Below the pieces are notes generated by a model. The model did not search any database and was not told the DNA's origin. It saw only the letters and a list, made by a program, of their open reading frames with translations. Both the position numbers and the translations under genes were made by a program. DNA of 64,000 nucleotides from CALBRZ01 sp964511065 (GTDB lineage: Bacteria > Planctomycetota > Planctomycetia > Pirellulales > S012-138): the NCBI GenBank assembly GCA_964511065.1, contig CAZEEG010000010.1:13634-77633 (forward strand), read 5' to 3'. This document shows, piece after piece, positions 1 to 7,502 of this stretch; position 1 is the stretch's first letter; each line of letters opens with the position of its first letter.

Positions 1-74
1 GGACGAGACATCAAATTCCGGAAGACAAGTCGGCCGATACGCCCGAAGCCGTTGATTGCGACGCGAATTGGCAC
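1..74 (-). CDS. gap: Glyceraldehyde-3-phosphate dehydrogenase, N-terminal fragment (runs off the window)
   Basis: The last 74 bases on the minus strand encode 24 residues starting with GTG: PIRVAINGFGRIGRLVFRN and so on. This is the invariant NAD-binding start of type I GAPDH (AINGFGRIGR). The enzyme oxidises glyceraldehyde-3-phosphate to 1,3-bisphosphoglycerate in glycolysis. A clear Shine-Dalgarno AAGGAG lies at 82-88 on the opposite strand, about 8 bases before the GTG at 74-72, which fixes the start. The rest of the gene lies left of position 1. The fragment is too short for typical ORF cut-offs but the motif is unmistakable. Confidence 0.93.
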   Translation of the reverse strand, partial: MPIRVAINGFGRIGRLVFRNLMSR

Positions 75-718
75 GGTTTCCAACTCCTTGATGCGGGGGG
101 ATGAACGAGCGGCAGCGCGTTGTGAGTCCCGGTGCTGGAACTCGCCGCGACACCGATAGTCGAAACACTTGCAGACCGGACGCCGCGGAAACCGGCTGCT
201 CTGCTTTTTCCGGCAAGGATGAGCCGCCCCGGCCAGGATTCGCACCCGAAAACGAGCCCAGCTTCGTCGGACGGTTCGCCGATCAACATAGCGCTTGACC
301 GGCAGACTGTCAACGCACCCCCGGTTCGCGACTCTTCGATCCTATCGTTTTACGATCAAAGGACTAAGGTACGTCCAACCGCCGTCGATGCCCACCCCTC
401 TCCCCGTCCGGAGAACTACCTTCCCTGCCATGATGATTTTGGAAGTTAAAAGCGCAAATGCGGGGCTGCAACCGTGGTCCAATCAGGACCCACGCGGCGA
501 GCTCGTTTGAGTGCGAGTATCAAGAATCGTGAACCGTGTGTACGACATTTCGTGAGGGGTTAGGACGGGCTGCCCCCCACGGGTTCTGCATCGTCGGCGA
601 TGGGCAATTCATCACACGCTTTGGGAATCACCGGTAACGTCTGATGCATCCCGCGGCCAACACACCATCGTCCCATACCCACATTCGGCTCGGGGGGGAG
701 GGGGCTGGCATGGCGATG
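75..718. other. Gene-poor stretch upstream of gap
   Basis: I see no convincing gene on either strand. It should contain the gap promoter reading leftwards. The only structured element noticed is a short palindrome ATCGT-TTT-ACGAT at 344-356, flanked by GATC on both sides. Short open frames here have arginine- and proline-rich translations typical of random GC-rich DNA. Confidence 0.5.
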
Positions 719-1014
719 CTACTGCGGCGGCATTGGCAGGCCTGCGCGGAGAAACCATCGAGCCCAGAGGGCCAAGGCGGAAAGCAGGCTCACGCCTGCG
801 ATGCTCAAGCCGCCAAGGTGGAGCCATATGACGGAAGTGCCCATGGCCTCGGTCGAAACGATGAACTCATCAATCGCCGAGGGAAGCGCCTGGGGATCGA
901 GCACCGGTGTCGGCATCCAGTGAGTCGCGACTGTCGGTGCCGCGAAGGCATCAACCAATCCCAATACGCCTGCCGCGATCGCGCATACAATGCCGGCCCG
1001 ATGGCGCTGCTCAT
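719..1014 (-). CDS. Small two-helix membrane protein, apparently frameshifted near its start
   Basis: ATG at 1014 has a strong Shine-Dalgarno (AGGAGG at about 1022-1027) seven bases upstream, 38 bp after the AsmA-like gene on the same strand. In that frame the product is an unlikely arginine-rich 69-mer. Re-reading one G at the CCC run at 997-999 (GGG on the coding strand) gives MSSAIGAGIVCAIAAGVLG, a hydrophobic helix, then a loop of about 50 residues and a second helix (SVIWLHLGGLSIAGVSLL), ending at TAG 721-719. The total is about 98 residues. So either one G is missing in this sequence or the gene is frameshifted. Without the shift, only a TTG at 964 in the middle of the first helix could start the long frame. 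Function unknown; it may be co-transcribed with the AsmA-like gene. Confidence 0.5.
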
Positions 1015-1052
1015 CCGCTTGCCTCCTCTTGCAGCGCCGCGTGAGACGGCCG

Positions 1053-4000
1053 TTACCGCGGGCCGAACAGGCGTTTCAAACCCTGGTCCAGGTTCTGGAA
1101 CAGGCTTTCGGACTTGAGTTCTTGATTCAGTTCCTGCACTCCACGGTCCAGCAGCTTTTGCAGCGCATCGCCGCCGGCCCGCTGCAGGTTATCGTCGCTC
1201 AGCAGGCCCGCAATGGCCTGCGAACTGAGTCGGCTGCGGTCGATCCGCGGTTGGCTCAGCGTACCGTGGATCGGGATTTCCAGACCCTGTGTTTGCAGAC
1301 CCGCCAGGGCGGGCACCTGGGCAAACAGCTTGGGGGCATGGACGTGGGCGACGATGGCCAGCGACTGGTCCAAGCCCACCGAGCCTCGGGTGCTCACGGT
1401 GACGTCGTCGAAATCCAGGACCAGGTTCTGGTGGTACACCCGGCCATCCACCAGGCGGTAATTGATGACCGATTCCCGTTGGAGCCGCGCGACTTCCGCG
1501 CGGGTAAATCCGCTCGTCTTACCGCCGGCCAGGCGCACAGCATTGATCGAACCGGCGATCAAATGCAACAGCGGGCCCGGCGTGATGGTGATATCGTGTA
1601 CGTACATCCGGCCGGCAATTTCAGCGTCTTTAGCATCGCCCAAGGGGATGCGGCAACCGCCCGTATCCAGCGAGAACCGTCCTTGGGGCCTGGTGGCGTT
1701 TGCCAGCAGCGGGGCAATGTACTTCAATCCGCGGCTGCACATTTCCTCGGTCACTTCCACCTGCTCAAACAGCATGCCCGGCTCCAAGTGGAATTCGGGG
1801 CGCGGTGTGGTGAGCACAATTCGCGGTTCGGCCCGCACGCGGCCATTGTTCACGGCCAGGTCAAACGGTTTGATGCCCAGCGTTCCTTGGTACAGGTAAC
1901 CTTGAATCTCGCCCGAACCCGCCCGGAAGCCGTAGGCTTCGATAGCGGTCCAGTCAACCGTGGTGGCAGCGCTCCACTGGGCCAATGGACTGGCTGCGGG
2001 CGTATTGACCGAGGCTGCCACGCCGCGCTCGCCCGCGTCCCACAACGGCCCGCTGACTTGGAACGGGCGAGGTCGCCGAACGAGGGCAATGTTGACGCCA
2101 TCGCCAATGTACGGCCGCAGCAGCGGAAGCAGCGATTCGTAGTCGTAATCGACACTACCCATCAATGCCAGCATCGCGTGCGTTGAGACACCGCTGATCG
2201 CACCTTGGCCCTGGAGCCGCAACGAGCGGCTATCCACCTGCACGCGGTCGATTTGTACGGCATCCTGCTGTTCGTCGTAGCGGGCCAGCGTGGCCAATGA
2301 AATGGAAGGCTCGCTCCAGGTCCAATCCGCACCGGCCGCCTTAGCATCTTTCCAAAGCAGTTGGAGGTCGTATTGGCTGCGGCGATCCGCCTGCGATACC
2401 TGGGCAGTTCCCTTCACCGTTCCGGCCATCTGCCATTGAGCCAGTGCCCGGTGCCAAGGCCGTAACCGGGCCAGGTCGCCGGAGAACGACACGGTGCCGT
2501 AGAATTGCGGCGCCCGTTGCAGAGGCAGGTCGAGCACGGCTTCGCGGGTGTCGATGCTGAAGGAATTACCGGTAAGCACCAGTTGACCGATCTCGGCCCG
2601 GCGCACGGCCTGGTTCCACGAGGCATCGATCGCCAGCTGGACCTGCGGATCGTCGATTTTCCAGTCACCGGTACGCAGGCTGAGATTGTCGACAATCGCC
2701 TGCGACTGCCGCAGGGTCACAAACTCCTTGGACGCCGTGCCAAAGGCGGACATGCGGAGGAAGCCTTGGGCCGAAACCTCGGGCAGCGGTCCGGTGAGTG
2801 GTTCCAGCCGAGCAATCAGTTGTGGCAGTTCGCCTTCCAGATCGAGCCGCAGCGGCCAGGCCGACGCGGCTTGGACGCGAGGCACGGCCTCCATAAGCGT
2901 GGCCTTGAGCCGCTCAGAGCCACTTTCAACCCGCAGCACTCCCGATTGCAAACTCCGCAGCTTGAACTCGGCGTCGGTGGAGCCAGAGGCCTTGACCAGC
3001 GCTAACAGGCGAGGTTCGCGCCAAGGGGCCTTGCCGGGCAAGGTGAACTCGAAATCCTGAATCTGGCACTCATATTGGCCTTCAAAGGAGCCATCGGGCT
3101 GCTGCTCCCAGTGCAGGTAGCTCCAGCCATCGCCGCCGAATCGGCAGGAACCCAGATCGACGAACCGCCCCAGCTCGGCAGCCAACCGGTCGAGATCGTG
3201 TTCGGCTGCCACGGCGAACGAGCGCGACGTGCCTTCGGCATCGAGCACCAGGAAGTCCGACTCGCAATGCAGCAGGTCGATTGCGAGGCCCAGCGGCGTT
3301 TCGCGCGCTTTGAGCTCCATGCGGATCGGACGGTCCCACACGATGCGCTGTCCGGCGTTAAAGCCGGTGAGATTGGTCGTCACCACCTGAGCATGCCAGG
3401 CCATGCCATCGGTGCCTATCCGATGGGTGAGGTTGGCCTGCACGTTGCCCGACTCCACCTGGGTGCCGGGCCGGATGTGCAGCGTATTGGGCAACAGCCG
3501 CGCCAGGCGAGCGAGGTCAATTCGGGCAATCACGTCGTATTCGTGCGACCGCAGCGCTTGCAGCAGGGTTTGCCAGTCGTTGGTGATGGGGAATTCAAGC
3601 CGCCCGCCAAACTGAAGATCGCCCACCTCGCTGAAGGCATTGAACTCCTGGACGATGACGCGGTTGCCGTGACGGTAAAGCTGGCAAGGCACCTGTAGCT
3701 GTTCAAATTGCAGCGTGTCGCGGCCCAACGACGGATCGCGAATCGACAACTGCTGGGCCCGCAGCTCGCCGGTCAGCGAAGCCGTGGTCAGCCCAGACTC
3801 TTCACCCCAGTGAAACGTGTTGCTGCCTGTCAACCAGCCAGAGACCTCCAAGCCGGGCCGAATGCGGCGAAGGATCGGGTGCAACAGTTGGAGCGGCAGG
3901 TTATCGGCATGAACCGTCAGCAGGCCGCTTGGTTCGACGGCGATCACGTCGCCCACGGTCGATTCAAAGGTGGCGGAAAACTGCGAGGCCCGGTCCGGCT

Positions 4001-4652
4001 GCGCCACTTCTCCCGAGGCCTCCATTTGCAGCGGTGGCAGCCCATCGGGATTGAGCGTGACTTTGGCCTGAAAGCGATCGATGCGCCACCGGGTCTGGTT
4101 CGTTTGGTCTTCAATCACAAAGACGCCATCGCGCACGTGCACCACGGCATTGGGCACTGGCTGCGTGGAAGGCCGATTGAGAATCTGGGCCAGCAGCGCT
4201 TCGAGATTGCTGTCGCGCTGGGCGAACTGGATGCGCAGTTCCGGCGATTCGATGTCGATCGCGCCATACTGGTTGTCACCCGTCAGCAGCGCGAGCAGGG
4301 TTTGGTGTAACTTGATCGTCTTGGCCTGGGCAATCAGATTGCCATCAGGCTCCCGGACTTCAACGTCGGTCAGTACCACGGGCGAAAACCAGCCCAGCGA
4401 GGCGCTGCCCGCCGTGACCGTACCGTTCAAGTCGCTGCACACTGAGCCAAGGATCACGTTGCGCAGCGGCGTATGCGCCGCGATCATGGGGGCGGCCCAA
4501 GCCAGCAGCAGCAACCCGGCCCCCAAGAGCAGCCACTTTCGCACGCGGGCGGCGCGCGAAGGGCGGCGCGGCGTATAGCCGATCTCTCGGTCGCGCTCGG
4601 CGATATTGGGCCGTGTGCGGAATCGACGCCCGGTTCGGGTCGGGGTGCGCAT
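1053..4652 (-). CDS. AsmA/TamB-like inner-membrane-anchored envelope protein (1,199 aa)
   Basis: A very long protein with one N-terminal membrane anchor (residues about 40-58, after a basic segment) and an extended, beta-rich remainder expected in the periplasm. The C-terminal part (INYRLVDGRVYHQNLVLDF, then DDVTVSTRGSVGLDQSL and IPIHGTLSQPRID) matches the AsmA C-terminal pattern, in which a coupled base is followed by a small-scale 'IPI.GT...P.' strand. AsmA-like proteins are thought to form hydrophobic grooves that carry lipids between membranes; that role is inferred here. I chose ATG 4652 because AAGG lies about nine bases upstream; an ATG at 4661 and an open frame up to 4790 also exist, but the extra residues look non-coding. 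A small membrane protein follows 38 bp downstream. Confidence 0.75.
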   Translation of the reverse strand: MRTPTRTGRRFRTRPNIAERDREIGYTPRRPSRAARVRKWLLLGAGLLLLAWAAPMIAAHTPLRNVILGSVCSDLNGTVTAGSASLGWFSPVVLTDVEVREPDGNLIAQAKTIKLHQTLLALLTGDNQYGAIDIESPELRIQFAQRDSNLEALLAQILNRPSTQPVPNAVVHVRDGVFVIEDQTNQTRWRIDRFQAKVTLNPDGLPPLQMEASGEVAQPDRASQFSATFESTVGDVIAVEPSGLLTVHADNLPLQLLHPILRRIRPGLEVSGWLTGSNTFHWGEESGLTTASLTGELRAQQLSIRDPSLGRDTLQFEQLQVPCQLYRHGNRVIVQEFNAFSEVGDLQFGGRLEFPITNDWQTLLQALRSHEYDVIARIDLARLARLLPNTLHIRPGTQVESGNVQANLTHRIGTDGMAWHAQVVTTNLTGFNAGQRIVWDRPIRMELKARETPLGLAIDLLHCESDFLVLDAEGTSRSFAVAAEHDLDRLAAELGRFVDLGSCRFGGDGWSYLHWEQQPDGSFEGQYECQIQDFEFTLPGKAPWREPRLLALVKASGSTDAEFKLRSLQSGVLRVESGSERLKATLMEAVPRVQAASAWPLRLDLEGELPQLIARLEPLTGPLPEVSAQGFLRMSAFGTASKEFVTLRQSQAIVDNLSLRTGDWKIDDPQVQLAIDASWNQAVRRAEIGQLVLTGNSFSIDTREAVLDLPLQRAPQFYGTVSFSGDLARLRPWHRALAQWQMAGTVKGTAQVSQADRRSQYDLQLLWKDAKAAGADWTWSEPSISLATLARYDEQQDAVQIDRVQVDSRSLRLQGQGAISGVSTHAMLALMGSVDYDYESLLPLLRPYIGDGVNIALVRRPRPFQVSGPLWDAGERGVAASVNTPAASPLAQWSAATTVDWTAIEAYGFRAGSGEIQGYLYQGTLGIKPFDLAVNNGRVRAEPRIVLTTPRPEFHLEPGMLFEQVEVTEEMCSRGLKYIAPLLANATRPQGRFSLDTGGCRIPLGDAKDAEIAGRMYVHDITITPGPLLHLIAGSINAVRLAGGKTSGFTRAEVARLQRESVINYRLVDGRVYHQNLVLDFDDVTVSTRGSVGLDQSLAIVAHVHAPKLFAQVPALAGLQTQGLEIPIHGTLSQPRIDRSRLSSQAIAGLLSDDNLQRAGGDALQKLLDRGVQELNQELKSESLFQNLDQGLKRLFGPR

Positions 4653-5001
4653 CGCGGTCATCCTTGACGTTGGTGCAACCGGCCGCCGCAATTCGACCTC
4701 CGGAAGAACGAACTGCGGCGGTGATCTAGATTGGCTGGCTTGGTTTGTTGCTTGGATGGGCAAACCAGACGCTGCCTGCGCCCCGCGCAAGGCGAAGGCG
4801 GCATGCCTGCTACGCCGCGGCCGGTTCGCAGGGCAAGCTGCCGACTGCGGTGGGCCAAGATTCTAGCCGCCCGTTCAACAGCCTCCTAGGGCAATGCATG
4901 GTTCTCACGTAAAATACGGAAGGACAGGAAGACGTGGTGGATTTCGCTGCCGTCGCGAGTTAGCGCGCCTGCGCCAAATGCAGCAAACAGGAGGTTTCCG
5001 T
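4653..5001. promoter_or_regulatory. Divergent intergenic region between the AsmA-like gene and the glgA unit
   Basis: About 350 bp with no supported gene. It must hold promoters for the leftward AsmA-like gene and the rightward glgA unit. A possible -10 box TAAAAT lies at 4910-4915 reading rightwards, without a convincing -35. Assignment is weak. Confidence 0.3.
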
Positions 5002-5319
5002 GTGTTAGACTTACGCAGTAGCGGCGCACTCCCCTTGTTTGGCGGGCCGATAGCCTGGCTGCAGCCCAAGACGAAACCGCGGTACCAAACCGGTTGGATA
5101 TCCTTGGGTTATGCGGCCTGGGTGGTGCAGGGAATCGCGCCGGTTCCCACGGAGAATAGTGCGATCGGCCGGGTGGTTTGGCCCGGTTTGACGGTGTTTT
5201 CCTGCGGCCCGCATTTTGCTAACGTATGGGCGATGCCTTCGCTGCTGCCTGCCCGCGAGCGCTTCGGCAGGTACCGACTGCGCCTGCTGCATCGCGGGCG
5301 TGCGAGACAGGAGGTTTAG
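5002..5319 (+). CDS. Possible small protein (105 aa) directly abutting glgA
   Basis: GTG at 5002 is preceded by a perfect AGGAGG at 4989-4994 with seven-base spacing. The frame stays open for 105 codons and its TAG (5317-5319) is followed immediately by the GTG of glgA, so the glgA Shine-Dalgarno (5309-5314) lies inside its last codons. That arrangement suggests translational coupling. The predicted product has hydrophobic, tryptophan-containing segments (for example GWISLGYAAWVVQGIAPVP) and an arginine-rich tail. I recognise no family. The same string ACAGGAGGTTT occurs before both starts. It could be a leader peptide, a real small protein, or a chance open frame; coding probability is moderate. 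Confidence 0.42.
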   Translation: MLDLRSSGALPLFGGPIAWLQPKTKPRYQTGWISLGYAAWVVQGIAPVPTENSAIGRVVWPGLTVFSCGPHFANVWAMPSLLPARERFGRYRLRLLHRGRARQEV

Positions 5320-6804
5320 GTGAAAATTCTACTGGCCAGCAGCGAAGTGGTTCCGTTTGCCAAGACCGGCGGCTTGGGCGATGTATGCGCGGCTCTGCCG
5401 GTGGAGTTGGCCAAGCTAGGGGTGGAGATTTCGGTCATCCTGCCAGCTTACCGGCAGGTATTTGATTGCGGCCAACCCATCCGCCCCACGGGTGTCCATG
5501 TCGACATCCCCATCGGCAACAAGCGCGTGCGGGGAGAGTTTCTCCGCAGCGAACTGCCCGGCAGTCACGTGCCGGTCTACCTGGTTGCCCAGGACGATTA
5601 CTACGATCGACCGGGGCTCTATCAGGAGAACGGCGAAGACTACATCGACAACTGCGAGCGGTTCGTATTCTTCTGCCGGGCGGTGATGGAGTCGGTCCGC
5701 CTGCTCAACCTGCAAAGCGACCTGATCCACTGCAATGATTGGGCAACCGGGCTCATTCCCGCCTATCAGGCGATCGAGTACCGCTGGGTTCCCGGCTACG
5801 AGCAGATCGCGACGCTGTTCACGATCCACAACCTGGCCTACCAGGGGCACTTCTGGCACTGGGACATGGTGCTGACCGGGTTGGACTGGAAGTACTTCAA
5901 CTGGCAGCAGATGGAGTTCTTCGGGCATCTGAACCTGATGAAGACCGGCCTGGTTTTCGCCGACGCATTGAGCACCGTCAGCCCTCGCTATGCCGCTGAA
6001 ATTCAATCGCATCCGCAGGGTTGCGGCATGGAGGGCGTGCTGCGCGACCGCAGCGATGTGCTGACCGGCATCCTCAATGGCGTGGACTATTCCATCTGGA
6101 ATCCTCGCACGGATCCCCACCTGCCGGCCAATTACGACGCGCACGATCCCTCGGGAAAGGCCACGTGTAAGGCGGCCCTGCAACAAGAGTTAGGACTGCC
6201 GGTCCAGGCTGATGTTCCGCTCATCGGGTTTGTCGGCCGGTTGGCCGATCAGAAGGGGCTCGACCTGATGATGACGGTCATCCCGCAATGGCTGGAGTCC
6301 TCGCCATTGCAGTGGGTGATCCTGGGGTCGGGCAATCCCGATTACGAGCAGGCATTCCGGCGATTGGCAGCCAAGCATCCCGATCGGCTGTCCGTCCACA
6401 TCGGCTTTTCAGAACCTTTGGCACATCGTATCGAGGCTGGTGCCGATATGTTCCTAATGCCCAGCCTGTACGAACCGTGCGGGTTGAGCCAGCTATACAG
6501 CCTGAAATACGGAACCGTGCCTGTGGTTCGCGCCACGGGTGGCCTGGCGGATACGATCACCGATGCCACGCCGCTGACATTGCAAGCAGGCACGGCCAAC
6601 GGCTTTAGCTTCGAGGAGTATTCGGCCGGTGCACTCAATCGAACGCTGCGCCGAGCCTGCGAGTTATACGCTCAACCGGAAACGTGGGCGCAACTCATGA
6701 CCAACGGTATGCAGCAGGATTGGTCCTGGGGCCGCAGCGCACGACAATACATCGAACTGTATCAACGGACGACCGAACGGGTACGCGAAGGGGTTTGCAC
6801 CTGA
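5320..6804 (+). CDS. glgA: Glycogen synthase (ADP-glucose type, GT5)
   Basis: The enzyme transfers glucose from ADP-glucose to the non-reducing end of an alpha-1,4-glucan. The 494-residue length fits bacterial GlgA. The N-terminus MKILLASSEVVPFAKTGGLG carries the KTGGL nucleotide-sugar loop (Lys15). Further family signatures are HNLAYQG near residue 170, GFVGRLADQKG near 305, and the C-terminal E-X7-E donor-site pattern in YEPCGLSQLYSLKYG. GTG start with AGGAGG five bases upstream. It abuts a possible 105-codon gene on its left, and a GH57 glucan-acting enzyme follows on the same strand, so this is a small storage-glucan locus. An intrinsic terminator candidate sits about 150 bp downstream. 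Confidence 0.96.
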   Translation: MKILLASSEVVPFAKTGGLGDVCAALPVELAKLGVEISVILPAYRQVFDCGQPIRPTGVHVDIPIGNKRVRGEFLRSELPGSHVPVYLVAQDDYYDRPGLYQENGEDYIDNCERFVFFCRAVMESVRLLNLQSDLIHCNDWATGLIPAYQAIEYRWVPGYEQIATLFTIHNLAYQGHFWHWDMVLTGLDWKYFNWQQMEFFGHLNLMKTGLVFADALSTVSPRYAAEIQSHPQGCGMEGVLRDRSDVLTGILNGVDYSIWNPRTDPHLPANYDAHDPSGKATCKAALQQELGLPVQADVPLIGFVGRLADQKGLDLMMTVIPQWLESSPLQWVILGSGNPDYEQAFRRLAAKHPDRLSVHIGFSEPLAHRIEAGADMFLMPSLYEPCGLSQLYSLKYGTVPVVRATGGLADTITDATPLTLQAGTANGFSFEEYSAGALNRTLRRACELYAQPETWAQLMTNGMQQDWSWGRSARQYIELYQRTTERVREGVCT

Positions 6805-6952
6805 CGCAGAGGTGGCACCGCCGCACCACAAGGGGTGGAATTGCTTGGATATCCCAGGCCGCATTTCCAGGCCCATTGTGCACACCAATCATGCGGCAGT
6901 ACCATTCGTGCGGCAGTGCCGAGCGTGGGGCAATGAACGCGGGGCGGGTCAT

Positions 6953-6985
6953 GACCATGGGCATGCCTGCGCCCGGTCCTTTTTT
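6953..6985 (+). terminator. Intrinsic terminator candidate after glgA
   Basis: GACC (6953-6956) and GGGC (6959-6962) pair with GCCC (6971-6974) and GGTC (6975-6978), leaving an eight-base loop and an AT bulge. A run of six T residues follows at 6980-6985. It lies about 150 bp after the glgA stop and could separate glgA from the GH57 gene. Confidence 0.55.
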
Positions 6986-7502
6986 GCGGCGAACGTTCGG
7001 CCAGCAACCTATCAGCGGGTGACCACGGATTGGTTTCTCTGAACCCCGACACGGAGGCCAGTAGCTTTCCCTTGCAAGCAGCCCGACCAGGGGCGAAGTA
7101 CCACGGCGTACGCACTTCGTGCCATGGCACTGTGAGCCGCGCGGCTTGTACCACCTGCGACGGTACGAGAAGCCGTGCCGATTGCACTGTGGGCTCGCAC
7201 ACAATGTAACCAGGCGCGTAAGTCGCAAGGCCGCTTGCACGAACAGCCGAGAGTCAGCCACACCAGACGCGGTGAATCCGACCGCAGGTCCCGTAAGGAA
7301 TTGATAGCCAAGGTTTTGCAAAGTTGCCGGTGCGCTGGCCGTAACCGGCAACGTGGACGTTCCTCCACAAACTTTGCCAAATTGTTGCCATCGCTCCACA
7401 CGGTGACATTTCGCAACCTACATTTGGACAATTCCCTCGAATCCACCGCCGCGTCCCCAGCAGGCGCGGCCATGCAAGTTCCCCCCATCAGTGAGCGGCA
7501 CG
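6986..7502. other. Long spacer before the GH57 gene with a nested inverted-repeat element
   Basis: No convincing gene. Open frames on both strands are cysteine/arginine-rich and overlap each other. The 3' half contains a nested inverted repeat: GTTGCCGGT (7323-7331) pairs with ACCGGCAAC (7344-7352), and GCAAAGTT (7318-7325) pairs with AACTTTGC (7370-7377). The two stems share GTT, so they are partly exclusive. The element ends about 125 bp before the GH57 start. Confidence 0.4.

Noticed and set aside
990..2186. Long plus-strand open frame (398 codons) opposite the AsmA-like gene
   Set aside because: Antisense to a strongly supported gene; translation lacks domains and is Arg/Gln/His-rich, as expected from the third-position GC bias of the real gene.
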